Shown one piece after another: positions 11,040 through 22,144 of a stretch of 64,000 bases of DNA. The notes below the pieces were generated by a model that had not been told where the DNA came from, made no database searches, and saw only the letters and a list, made by a program, of their open reading frames with translations. Source of the DNA: Lunularia cruciata (Eukaryota > Streptophyta > Marchantiopsida > Lunulariales > Lunulariaceae); assembly GCA_948567375.1 (NCBI GenBank), contig OX419757.1:51026001-51090000 (forward strand), read 5' to 3'. Position numbers and translations under genes: made by a program. The stretch's first letter is position 1; every line of letters begins with the position of its first letter.

Positions 11040-12640
11040 TACTAATTGCTAGAGTCCCCAACCTCAAAGCAAAAAACTCCTTCTACTCTAGTTGCAAGCT
11101 CAACACATCTTCTAGCTGCATCCCAAGTAGACCAAGAGTGTAATCCAAGTAGACCACGCTTGCCTTGATGAACCTCAAGTAGACCACTCTTACTGATAGC
11201 CATTGGTTGTGTCTCAAGAATACTATGTCTACTTGGTCCATCATCCCTAGCATGTGCTTGATTCATACTGATAGGCACATAGCTCATAAGTGTTCAAGTG
11301 GTGATGCCTATCAAGTGCATCTTAAGTTGCTCTACCAAGCCAAGGCTCACAATCCAACTCAAATAGTTTAGATTTATAGCTTAACCTAACACTTGATGCT
11401 TACATGCCTCTAACAATACTAAGATGGTGGTAATATCAATATGGAAACATAGCTCCTTCTCTCTCTTGTCAACATTGTGCTCCACCAAATGCTATAACAG
11501 TGAGTCTTAAACAAGTTTAGGACTCCCTCTCAAAAATCATGTGAGCTTAGGAAACTCATAAGTGGATAAAGCTGTTGGGTTGCCCAAGAAGGTTCACCAC
11601 TATCATACATGACCTATTAGCCACTACCATTTTCTCAAATTAGCACTCAACATCCATAATATCATCAATAGGAAGGTAAACTAGTCATTGAATCTCATCA
11701 TAAGCACATTGTAAAACCTATCTAGGTAAGGGGTTTGTCCACCAAAGACATTGATGATGGCCCCATGATCCAACTTGGGCTACATCTAATAACATGATAG
11801 GTCCCATCCAAGAATGGACCTAATGTGTACTTGCCACCACTTGTGTACAAGATTCACCCATCAAAACAATGTCTCTAAAATGTAGGCCAAAACATGGACT
11901 CATGAACTTGGAGATGTTGTAATATGCATAACATCTCCCAAAACACACCAAATGGGGATCTTGTAGACCTTGACCTTGGGTAGCATAGGTATGTCATTGA
12001 TATAGCCATCTAGAAATCACCAAATGAATAGGAGCATACTCTCTATATCATACATTCCCAACAAGAAAATATTTGTTGGTAGGGCACTACAGACACTACT
12101 GACATTTGCAATAACTTAGAATACCAATAGGCAAGATGTGCCATATGGTGTAGAGAGACTTGCCTAGCAATCTTATCTCTCTCCATATACAAGTACCTCA
12201 TAACCCATATACCTATATGTAATACTTTAGCTAGTCTTGTGTTAATCTCACCAAACAACTCCAATAGGCATACTCTCTCTATTGGATACCACCAAGCAAA
12301 AAGTGTGATATCCAATGGTGAGAAGGTAATAGACTTTGGAGGCTCATCCTCACATTGTTCTCTTGGTGGTACAAAGGCTCTACTCCAAGCTTGTTGCACC
12401 AACTAATCTGCATGATGCTATAATCTCTCCTCAATGGAACATCCAAGGTGGATAGAACAATCCTACTCATACTCCAAATCCAAGTGATCTCCTCTAGTAC
12501 TAGGGTATCCTTTGCATCCGCATTCCCTTCCAATAAGTCACCAAGCCAAGTAACAAAATGATTGAAGATTGAAACTAATGTTATGGTCTTTAACTGTAGT
12601 GAGCCAAGACTACCATTACTAAAGTGCACCAATAGACAAC
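11040..12640 (-). pseudogene. DM-C cytosine-5 methyltransferase remnant
   Basis: Minus-strand frames carry the segment upstream of the enzyme (12,632-12,300) and motif I as LLELFGEINTRL followed by RYLYMERD (12,270-12,190). They also carry a SLHHMAHLAYWY helix (~12,150) and the post-catalytic linker ending LHSWSTWDAARR (11,287-11,042). The catalytic Pro-Cys is changed to Leu-Tyr (CTATAT near 12,008-12,013) with Gln CAA next. Motif VI and the target-recognition region lie between 11,990 and 11,300 in broken frames. Same family as copies A and B, non-functional. Confidence 0.7.
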
Positions 12641-13190
12641 ATACTCATCCCTCACCTAATTGTCAACCTCACCTATAGGAAGTTGTCTCCTTTCAATAGT
12701 CAATATTGAAACTCATGGGGTATAACACTACTCTAACAACTAGCACATCATATGACTCTGCTATTATTGCAATGGCCAGAGCTCTCACCATAGAGCTATT
12801 AGTTGGATGACCATGCTAAATCTAGAGAATGACCTCTCCACATGTGATGTATTTTGTAGAACCACCCCCTAAAGATATTTGGATATAAAATAAACACCTC
12901 TCCATATTGGTCTTCCATAGCTCCAACAATTGTAGCCTTCTCCAACATAAGGAGCTATGCACCAAAGTCCAAACCACACATGGTCTATAGGTCTTCCTTG
13001 AAGGTCCTACTAGAAAAAAAAGCTTACTTTAGTTGTCATATTAGTGTGAACCAAGCTTGCTCAAAGGTAGGTCTAGTTGGTAACTCTTCCAACCTAGTTG
13101 TTGCTATTTTCCATAAACCATTGGTTGCTGAATGGGTTGCATGCTCCTCAACCAAGTCAGCTCCCACTATCAACCATCTCTACTTTAGAA

Positions 13191-13487
13191 AAATCAAGAA
13201 TCATATCATATTTACTCTTAAAAAGTATGGTAAGCCATTCAAAACACTAGAGCTAGGTGAACTTCCAATGTAAACATGTCAGTAGTTGAGAGAAAAGGGA
13301 AGCATATAATCAACTAAGTGACCTCCAACATTGTGCTAGACTGTAATGCTTTGAGGATAGGAGAACTCCTAAGAGTAACCCAAAAGAAGAAACACAAAGC
13401 TTCACATTCAAGAACTCCAATACCCCAAAGGAGCACCGTGTCTTTAATATATAGCAAAGAAGATTCCTTCAAAGGAAGCTCTTCCTA
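13191..13487. other. Unassigned DNA between DM-C and Z2 LTR
   Basis: About 300 bp, AT-rich, with no similarity to the DM or Z sequences visible elsewhere in the window and no supported ORF. Confidence 0.4.
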
Positions 13488-13900
13488 TCAAAGATCAAGA
13501 CCGAGGAGAGAAATAGGAGAATGGAAACTCACATTGGGATACTTGAATGTGGGAAACTCTAAATGCCTAGCATGAGCTTTGGCTTTGGTATTCATAAGTA
13601 GCATATAAGGCCCTTGAGAAGTTTCTCAAGAAGCTAGCTTGAGCCATTTTCTTAGAATGCAAGCCAAGTTAACTAAGAAGCTCCTCAAGAAGCTTCTTTC
13701 TAGAAGCAGTCTTCTTGGCATGCAAGCTAAGCTAGTTAGAAGCTTCCTTCTAGAAGCTGTCTACTTGGAGTGCAAGTTAAGCTAGTCCGGAAGCTTCCCA
13801 CAAAGCTTCCTAGATGCTTCTAAAATATTTTGGGCTAATTTGGATTATTCTCTACTTTGTTAGCCTTACTAACTATGTTGCTAAACTCCATATTATTGCA
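13488..13900 (-). repeat. Z2 3' LTR (~413 bp)
   Basis: The minus-strand start TGCAATAATATGG is at 13,900, right after a purine-rich tract, and the end is near 13,488. It aligns with the Z1 LTR over its length, with many transitions and small indels. Its AAGCTTC-rich U3 (13,610-13,810) includes TTCTAGAAGC, but the TATA box is changed to a TTATGAATA-like sequence. Confidence 0.7.
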
Positions 13901-14422
13901 TATTCTCCCACCACTAGTTGGTGACGTTCTTGTTGCCATTGAAGCTTCAAAATCCTAGATGGTTGCCTGTGCATTCTGGAGGTGAGAAAGAGGTTCCCAT
14001 GTGGCATCATGAAGGTTACATCCTTTCCAAAGGACCTTGTACTCCATGTATTGTTGGCATCCTCGTTTAATGTGGTGATGCGCAAGGATACAATCAACTT
14101 CATACTCCTCATGATCATTGATAGGGACAGGAGGAGGAGGGTTTTGGACTCAAGAGGAAAAAGAAGAGGGGTTAGGAACAAAGGGTTTCAACATGGAAAC
14201 ATGAAAGATAGGATGGATGCATATATGACAAGGCAAGGCAAGTCAATAATCAACAAGAAAGACAATTTGGGTGACATCAAAGGGTCCTATCTAATTAGGG
14301 GCAAGTTTACAAACTTGGGTATCAAGTGAGAGCGGTAGATTACTAGAGGATAGCATAACTTGATCATCAAATTCAAATGTGGGACAACAATGATGGTGGT
14401 CCGTATATTGTTTTTTAAGATT

Positions 14423-15340
14423 TTAAGTAACAAGGAGGTGAGATTTGGCTTGTTGGAGAGATTCAAAGATGGTGGTCAAGAAGGAGGTTGAAGTATGAGG
14501 GACTTGAGACGGAGGAGGAGCAAGAAGTGAATTTGGGACAAGTGGATCTTGGCCAAAATTGAGAAAGAAAGGAGAAAATCCGGTGCTTGCTTGTTTGGAA
14601 TTGGTGTAGGCAAATTCTATAGCTTTAAGACATTCATCCCAATTGGTATGGTGGACCTTGATGAAGGCATGCAGCATATCTTCCAAGGTACAATTTGCAC
14701 ATTCAGTTTGTCCATCAATTTGAGGATGATAGGTTGTGGACAAAGCAAGCTTAATGTTGAGTATGTGGAAGAGTGCTTGCTAAAACTTCCTAGTGAATCA
14801 AGGATGATAGTCGGAGATGAGTACATGTGGCATCTCATGATGCTTGAAGAAATTTCAAAGTAGATTTTTGCTAAGGTTGGAGCATCTACAATATCAACGG
14901 TTGGTGCCATGTGAATTTTCTTACTAACCTTATCCACAAACGCCACGATTGCTATGTGTCCTTGCTTTATCTTAGGCAAGGATGTGATGAGATCCAAGCT
15001 CACATGTTCCCATTGAGTAGATGGTATGGGGAGGGATTGAAGGAGTTCATTTGGATTCTAGTTGTTGGCCTTGTTGTGTTGGCAGCTTTCACATGATCAA
15101 ACAAACTCTCAAACATCTCATGTCATGTTGGGCCACCACCAATAGCGTTGGAGGGTACCCAAGGTCTTGTCCACACCCATATGACCAGCTATTGGTAAAT
15201 CATGGGCTTCTTGAAGATGCACAAGTCGGAGATCATATTTGGCTGGAACATAGATTTGGTCCTCATGGAATAGAAGACCTTCCTTGAAGGAGAACATGTT
15301 GTACTCCTTATCACATGTTGTAAGACAACCATGTACCATT
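14423..15340 (-). pseudogene. Z2 integrase
   Basis: The zinc-binding region is at 15,339-15,118 (HDLPIAGHMGVDKTL, then RYWWWPNM). The catalytic core start is at 15,003-14,890 (MSLDLITSLPK with the first Asp). The YHPQIDGQTECANCTLE block at 14,740-14,690 keeps the catalytic Glu but has Cys for the usual Arg. The C-terminal NSKQASTGFSPFFLNFGQDP stretch is at ~14,610-14,560. The second catalytic Asp region is shifted out of frame. No chromodomain was recognised after the core. Pseudogene with several frameshifts. Confidence 0.75.
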
Positions 15341-15579
15341 TGGAAGAAGGGATCTTGTTGTAGAGCTGACCAAACTTGTTTTGGACCTTGCAGTTAATTG
15401 TCATTGTTGTAATTGCCATCGTGACGAGAGGAAGAGACTTTAAATCATGTTGTAATTGCCACCATGATGAGAGGAAGAGACTTTAAATCATGTCGTCATG
15501 ATAGAGCCTTAGGGATGACATAGAACCAACCTGGTTTGTGCTCAAGTTTGATGTCAAACAATTGGAGTTGCTCCTCCCA

Positions 15580-16041
15580 TCAATGATGTTGATGATGTTG
15601 ACTCTTCATGTGTTCCACGTGAAAGGTTTGCAACAATATTTTGTGATCGGTTCGCATGATCACTTGTTTTCCTAAGAGATAATGCCCCCATACCTTGGTG
15701 GCATATACCATTGCAACTTGTTCCCAATCTTGAGTAGAGTAATTTCTTTCAGTTTTATTTAGTTGGCAAGACACAAAGGCAATGGGATGTAGTCCATCCG
15801 GGAATTCCTATTGCATCATTGCTCCAATTGCAAAGTTAGAAGCATCAAAATCAACCACACAAGGTAGCTCAGGATCATTTGGTTGAAGGATGGGTCTTGA
15901 AGACACCATATGTTTCAACTTTTGGAATGTTTCTTCATGCTTGGTGGTCCATTGGAAGCTCAAGTTCTTCCCCAAGAGGTCAGTCAATGGTGCAACCGCA
16001 TGAGTATAATAATGGATTAAGCGTTGGTAAAAACTGGTCAA
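15580..16041 (-). pseudogene. Z2 RNase H
   Basis: 16,041-15,808 encodes the RT connection and the start of RNase H (LTDLLGKNLSFQWT, then VVDFDASNFAIGAMMQ with the first acidic residue). 15,774-15,580 encodes NYSTQDWEQVAMVYATK and RTDHKILLQ. RNase H of the retroviral fold would process the element's RNA/DNA hybrid. Stops lie between the two parts. Confidence 0.7.
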
Positions 16042-16049
16042 TCCATTAA

Positions 16050-16862
16050 ATGCTCATACTTCTATAGCATCCTTTGGAGTAGGCCAATCAATAATGGCCT
16101 TGATTTTCTCCTCTTCCATCATGATCCCTTTTGATGACATCTTGTGACCCAAGAAGGTGACTTCCTTTTGCCAAAAGGCACACTTTGATTTCTTGCAATA
16201 AAATTCCATTGTCATGGTCGTCTTAGGACTCCTTGCACATGATTCACATGTTTTGCCTTTGTCTTGCTATAGATTAAGATATCATCCAAGAAAACCACCA
16301 CGTACTGATCCAATATTTTATCTAACACTTGATGCATCTGATCCATGAAGATTGCTAGAGCATTAGTGAGCCCAAAAGGTATAACTCTCCACTCAAAATA
16401 CCTATACCTTGTGCAAAAGGTAATCTTTTGCACATCCTTCCTATCAATAGAGATTTTCCAATAGCCGCTACGAAGATCCAACTTGGAAAAGTATCGTGCT
16501 CCACTCAGTTAATCAAGCAAGTCATTGATCCAATGCAAGAAATATGCATTCTTCACTATTTGCTTATTGAGCCCCTGATAATCAATATAGAAACAAAGTA
16601 CTCCATCCTTCTTTAGAACAAATAGTACCGGTGCTCCCCAAGGCGAGGTACTATGTCATATGAAGTCCTTTTCCAACAACTCCATAAGTGTTGTTTGCAA
16701 CTCCTCCAACTTCTTTGGTGAGAGTAGATAGATTGGTCTATTCACTAGAGTACTCCCTAGCAATAACTTGATCTTGAAGGGCATACCACAATCAGGAGGT
16801 AATCCCTTTGGCAGATCATCCGGAAACATGTTCACAAACTCCTGAATTATTTGATCAACCAT
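16050..16862 (-). pseudogene. Z2 reverse transcriptase
   Basis: The N-terminus at 16,862-16,656 reads PPDCGMPFKIKLLLGSTL and RPIYLLSPKKLEEL. The palm at 16,481-16,212 has MDLRSGYWKI, IPFGLTNALAIF and the catalytic VVFLDDILIYS. The YxDD-equivalent (FLDD) is intact. Stops near 16,510 and frameshifts elsewhere break it. Confidence 0.75.
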
Positions 16863-16911
16863 TGCTCAATGAGGCTCTTGGCCCTCCTCAGATTGTCCTT
16901 GTGCAATCGGC

Positions 16912-17118
16912 TTGATCCACACCGGAAATAAAAATTTATTTTCCTCCAAAGCTTGCTCTATGGCTGCTTCACTAACAAACTTCCCATCTAAGGACTCATC
17001 TCTCTTCAAAACTTGCTCCGTGGTTGCCTTCTTGGCAAACTTCCCATCTTGGGACCCATCTCCCTTCAAGGCTTGCTCTATGGCTACCTTCTTGGCAAAC
17101 TTCCCATCTTGGGACTGA
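16912..17118 (-). repeat. 66-bp tandem repeat in Z2 protease-RT spacer (3 units)
   Basis: Three units of about 66 bp (22 codons) encode a minus-strand repeat of the form DGKFxxKAxxEQxLKxD (for example SQDGKFAKKATTEQVLKRDE). Unit boundaries are roughly 16,935, 17,001 and 17,067. Two units survive in Z1 at 5,730-5,870. The repeat lies between protease and RT and is probably a variable linker. Confidence 0.7.
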
Positions 17119-17155
17119 CTATTCTTAGGTGTCTTACTCAGAGGTACCAGATAAT

Positions 17156-17475
17156 CTAATCAAAAATTATTGCATTGGTGTTGTACTTGAATTTGTCATC
17201 AAGTCCAATCAAATTCTTATGACATTTAAGCCAAGGTAGACCGAGAATGATATCATAGTGTAGAATTGGCACTACAAACCTCATACACTCCAAATACTCC
17301 TTCCCAATCTTGAAGGTAACAAGATGCAAGTTATGGAATGCAAAACCCTTTCTACCATCCGCCATCATCAATCTACTTCCAATTGCTGGTTTGATAAGAA
17401 TACCCAATTCCTTTGCTACTTGCATAAACATGCAATTCCTGAACTTCCAAAATCAACCAAAATCCTACAACCCCA
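17156..17475 (-). pseudogene. Z2 aspartic protease
   Basis: The minus strand has ILVDFGSSG at about 17,455 (the usual D-S/T-G triad reads DFG), then ELGILIKPAIGSRLMMADG, KIGKEYLECM, and the C-terminal hydrophobic-glycine motif DIILGLPWLK (~17,235). This is the retropepsin-type layout of plant gypsy elements. Both Z copies share DFG, so the change predates their split or is a common methylation-driven loss. Confidence 0.65.
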
Positions 17476-18389
17476 ATTAGATATCATACCTTGCAAGTAA
17501 AATAAACTTGCATAGGTCAAGCCTTCAATCCCATTAGAACTAATCAAGCTCCTAATATGCAGCTTGAGATCTCCAATTGGGATTCCTTGTTTCCTTGATC
17601 ATTTTGCTCCACAAACTTCATCTAGGCCACTTGTTGAGGTCACCTATTCTTGAGTAGACATTTAGTGATAAAATGTCCCAATTGGTAACAATAAAAAAAC
17701 CACCATTTTATCATAGTTTCTCTCTATTTGTAGTGCCAAGTGGTCTTTATTGAATAACATCAATCTCCATTGGTGTTGGCTCCTCCACCTGTGTGTAGTG
17801 TATCAGTAGGTACTGTGGAGGTTGAGGTCAAGACCAAGTTGTTGCAACCAAGGAATCAAAATGGTCTACCAACTGCATGGTTTCCTCCAAGTGTTTTAGC
17901 TCTTGCATAGTTACCTCTAATTTGGTTCTTGCCTTCAAGCCCCTCACAAATTGATTTAAAGCTTCACCTCCCAAGATATCTAGAATTTGCATGATGGTGT
18001 TTTGGAATTGCGTGATGTAACTTCTTACAAAACCAATCTATTTCAATTCTGCTAACTTATCCCATGCAACTTGTGTGGCATTTATAGCTTGGAACCAATT
18101 AATTATTGCACTATTGAATTTTTCTCACATTAAGATTGGTGCAATTATTTGTTGTTCCACTCGCTCCACTCGGATTCTCCACCATAGCTTTGCTACTCCA
18201 TCCAATTTGCTAGAAACCAAGAGAATTTTTTTTGTTCGCCTTATAGATTGGTAGCTTCAAAATAATGTTCACTATCAAACACAAAATTCTCTATTGCACC
18301 CAGAAGATTCTTGCCTTCAAATACCTTGGGTTTAGGGAATCGGATTTGATCTTCTCCTTCTTGAATTGGTACTCTCTCTACGTGCTCTT
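17476..18389 (-). pseudogene. Z2 Gag (truncated N-terminus)
   Basis: Broken minus-strand frames match the Z1 Gag (FQKPKVFEGKNL and KLWW-type region, about 18,340-18,190). They continue through sequence with C-terminal zinc-knuckle-like remnants. The frame is cut at 18,389 by the start of DM-A. Confidence 0.55.
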
Positions 18390-19510
18390 TGTCACACCAT
18401 TTTTAGTGTCACATCTAGATTGCTCAAACACTCGAGTTCTAGTTATAGTAGTTGGAGTTATTTCAGTAGTTTCTCAAAGACTACTTCCCAACAGTCAAAT
18501 TTTGTGTTTGGAGTACTGACTTCATGGTGGGGCCCACCGTCACTTTGCATCATTTGCATCATTGAGTGTGCCATCATTGGGACTGTTAGGGTTCAAACCT
18601 AGCTCGAGTCTAGGGGGTATACTTTTGAAGTGCAGCTCCAAAGAGCTCACTTCTATGATGTTGAGCCTTCGAGTTCCTGGCTATGGTGGACAAAGGCCGG
18701 CAAGCATCACCTGGATTCTCTTAGCTAGAGTGGATGTGGCTTGACTGTAATCAATACCCAGTTGTTGGCAGTTTATAGAGTGATAGATCAAGTACTAATA
18801 TGAGTTGAGTTGAGTTGAGAGTGGGAAACAATCTGATTACATCAGAGAAGTGATGTTTGGGGGAAATCGGGCGCAGGAACTTTGAGTGTTGGTGGTATCT
18901 CCAAGCTTAGTGGATTGTTTGTAGCTCGATTGAAGTTCAATTTTCCCTTGGTGTGCAAAAGCTCATTGCTTGATGGAGATTTTGCAGTAAGGCAGACGGT
19001 GTGCGGAAGCACTGGCCAATTTTTGAGCACAAAAGGAGCAAATTGAGCTCAAGAAGTGAAGGCAAGACCAATTTGTTGCAAGTTGAGCTCAAAAAGGAAA
19101 ATTGAAGGTGGAGTTGGGAAGCTATTCTTGTGAATTTGTGATTTGGAGAAACTCTTGTTTGAGGCTTCAAGGCATAGGACTATGGGCTATGAGAAGGCTA
19201 CAAAGGCCTAGAAAGGCCAACAAGTCAGCTTGCTAGCATGAGGCTAGCTAGTTTAGAGTAGATCTTGGTCATTGGTTGGCAAAATCTGCCTTTCCTACTA
19301 GATTGTGCGCAACAGGGTTTGACCCCTAGATCTCTTGTTCCTAAATTGGTACCCTAGCTAATTGGTCCACTTGCACTTGTTGTCCTAGTGAATGTGCCAC
19401 TATTATCTATACACTTGTAGCTTTGGCTAGGAGAGGCAATTTGATCTCATTCTTGGTGATCTTGGTAGCTTAGTACTTAGATACAAACTTCTCTTATGTC
19501 AAATGCCAAA

Positions 19511-19525
19511 TGGTGGCAGAGTCAG
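19511..19525 (+). other. Primer-binding-site-like sequence, DM-A
   Basis: TGGTGGCAGAGTCAG follows the head segment and resembles the initiator Met tRNA-type PBS (TGGTATCAGAGC). It is identical in DM-B at 29,175-29,189. Identity across copies of such different age suggests constraint. The tRNA is not certain. Confidence 0.5.
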
Positions 19526-20047
19526 TCTTGTGTTGTTTTATGAGATGGAGGGTTTTTGTTTAGATTTCTTATGATTGGATCCCCTCCATTCTCTGCTTTC
19601 TATTTGTGCACCACGTTTGTGTGAGGTAACCTGACTTTTGAGCATTGGTGTTCTAGTGTGCTCTCGGTAGTGAAGCTGGAGTGATGACCAATCAGACTAC
19701 CTTTGTTTCTCTCTGGTGAGGTAGGAAGTGATGACCTACAGACCGTGAGAGTGCATGTTGTGATGACAAGTTACAGGTTGTACTTTCTCCTAGTGTAGTT
19801 ATCTCAATTAGAGTTACATTAGTGGGTGGTGCTTAGTTGGTGTTGGCACTTGGTGGTGTTGGCACTTGGGGTACTTGCGGTTGCAACTTGTAGTTGCAGT
19901 TTGTGGTTCCGGTTTTTTGTTGCAGTTTGCAGTTGCAATTACTTTGTCACGATAGAGTTCTTTGGGGATTCCAGAGGAGATAGCCCTGCAATACGCAGTG
20001 GGTTTACTCGGAGTGGTACTCAGTATTAGCCTATATCTCAAGTCCCA

Positions 20048-22138
20048 ATGAGCGAGGAGATTGACTCTGAGTTGGAGTTTGACACAGGAGTTGATTCAAT
20101 TGAGAGCATAGTTGGTGTGTCCGCACCATTGTTGTGGGACATGGATGAGATTTATATGGCTTCCAAAGGCCCTAGGCGTTACTTTGGTATAGTGGGTACC
20201 ATTGAGTTGGATGACTTCATCCATGAGTTCAATTGTTGGTGTGATCTGCAGTAGATGCAAAACCCAACTTTGTTTACACTCTTCATGGCATAGAAGAGAT
20301 TGTTTCAGCATCTAGAGGGTTTGCCAATGGATGACTACCATGAGTTAGGAAGAGCTCATTTGGAGGAGATCAAGTTATGGAAATAGTATTGGTCTCCAAA
20401 CTATGTCTCTATCACTTCAGGTTTGGTGGCCAGGAGTAGATTGGCAATACCTACAAGTTCTAGCTCAAGTAGTGTTGGTGGAGCTAGTGGACGTGCACTA
20501 GCTAGAGATGGTGTTACCACAAGTGGAAGTACCACTAGAGGAGGTGGTGTGGTACCGGGATTTAACCCCATGGTGGAGTTCTTCCATTGTTTGAGGCAAA
20601 ACTACCAAGGAGTGTGGATTGACAAGCTAAGGAGCTTGCAAGAGTTCCAGTAGAAGGCTAGAGAAAGCCTACGCAAGGCATACACTTGCATGAGGCAGCT
20701 GATCAATTTCACTTAGGGAGTTACTGAGGCCCAAGCAGTCCAATTTTGGTATGGGATACTAGACAAGGAGTTGCAACATAGAGTTTGTGATGTTATGTTG
20801 TTATAAGCTACTTTGCCTACTTTGGCAGTGGTCTTTGGTTTGGCTAAGCATATTGAGCTCAACATGGTGGAGGAGAGGGTGGTGACATTTGGATTTGGTA
20901 GGGAGACCTCATCCACAACTATTACTTCTTCTAGAGTGTAGTAGAGTGCACCATGTCCAGTTGGTTTTCAAGGATAGGATGGACAACCCAAATCCTATAG
21001 AGCAAGTGGGGGGCCTAGTGGAGTTAGACCCTTACCTTCATTTTTGGGTCGGCAACAACCAATGAATAGTGGTGTTGCTTGTTGGACTTGTGGTGGACCT
21101 CACCATAGGAGAGAGTGTACTCACAGCAACGGACCTGATACCTCTAATGCATCACAGCCAACACAGAGGCAATGTGAGCATTGCCACAAATTTGGTTACT
21201 CCAGTGACCGGTGTTTTGACCTACATCCAGAGTTACGGAGTGGTAGGCCTGCTATGGCAAGTAGTAGAGGAAGTCTAGTTCATGGAGGATGAGGTGGTAG
21301 AGGATCTACACCTAGTAGGGATGCAGTACTTGCCCTTACTTTTGATACAACTATGGCAACTCGGATTGAGCAGTTGGAGCAAAGATTGGCTAGTATAGTT
21401 ATTGCTCAGAGGAGATCAGATTCCGGTGTTGAAGCTTCCACCTCATATGTTGGTGATAGAGATGCTTTGGACTTCATGTGCGGAGCAACACAGGTGGATG
21501 CATCTACACTAGTGACTAGGAGTGTGGTACGTGCACTTGAGCCTAGAGGAGCATCAGTGGAGTTGGACCCATAGAGAGGAGAGGTTGGGAGACAGGTCAG
21601 ACTTCCCTAGTCTTTCACAGTATATGAGGCATTGTAGACAACATCCATGGCTCCTAGATATCCCAGTGTAGGTGTGGTATGTGGTGATGGAGTGCATGAT
21701 GGATTGCTTGTTAGTCAACCACCTGCTACTACACAGATTGAGTTTAGCATGATGTTGGGGTTGGCTCAGCTTATTATGCTACATCCTTTGTTTTTGGCCA
21801 GTGACATGTTTACATTGGGAGTTGACTCAGCCCCAATGTTTTGGTTGGCTGCCATGCTATGTGAGAGTAGAGATGATGCAGTTCCTACTACTAGAGCGGA
21901 GGTGGTTGATAGTGGAGCTGACTTGGTTGAGGAGCATGGGATCCGTTCAACAACCAATGGTTTATGGCAAGCAGTGGTGGCTAGACTGGAGGAGTTGCCA
22001 GCTAGACCGGCCTTTGAGAGAGCACAGTTCACACCTAGTGTTGTCCTATTGGATAACCAAAGGGAAATTTTCCATTTGGTGGGACCTTCAAGGAAGGTCT
22101 ATACACCACAAAGAGTCTTGTTAGACTTTGGTGCGTAG
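20048..22138 (+). pseudogene. DM-A Gag and protease
   Basis: ATG 20,048 opens SEEIDSELEFDTGVDSIES, matched by DM-B at 29,685. Gag pieces follow with stops (for example 20,252-20,254 TAG). The zinc-knuckle region is at 21,080-21,230: CWTCGGPHHRREC, then CEHCHKFGYSSDRC, whose ligand His is changed to Tyr. The Gly-Ser-rich segment ARSRLAIPTSSSSSSVGGA is at ~20,430. The protease active site at about 22,120 reads LLDFGA (DM-B has DSG). Roughly every tenth CAG or CGG codon has become TAG. Confidence 0.75.
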
Positions 22139-22144
22139 CCCCTT

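Larger units (their letters stand above)
10205..13190 (-). mobile_element. DM element copy C (methyltransferase retrotransposon), truncated, minus strand
   Basis: On the minus strand this is colinear with DM-B from about 31,550 to 34,550: the region before the protease, protease, methyltransferase, linker and RT. Both ends are truncated, with no head or tail segment. The copy is heavily decayed. It is valuable as a third witness that the methyltransferase lies between protease and RT. It also keeps CAA (Gln) at the codon where copies A and B both have a TAG stop after the catalytic-site Cys codon. Confidence 0.8.
13488..18389 (-). mobile_element. Ty3/gypsy element Z2 (minus strand), 5' end cut by DM-A
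   Basis: From high to low coordinates: truncated Gag (18,389-~17,480), protease (~17,470-17,156), repeat-bearing spacer (17,118-16,912), RT (16,862-~16,060), RNase H (~16,040-15,580), integrase (~15,340-14,423), short 3' UTR and PPT-like GTGGTGGGAGAATA, then the 3' LTR. This is the standard Ty3/gypsy order (PR-RT-RH-IN). DM-A begins at 18,390, inside Gag, so the 5' LTR is displaced or lost. Frames are broken in every domain. Confidence 0.85.

Noticed and set aside
16912-17118. CRISPR array
   Set aside because: Units are contiguous coding repeats without unique spacers, in a plant retroelement.
18390-19508. DM head segment as a complete ordinary 5' LTR
   Set aside because: No matching direct repeat exists at the 3' end of DM-B, and no TATA box or U3-like part was found at its start.
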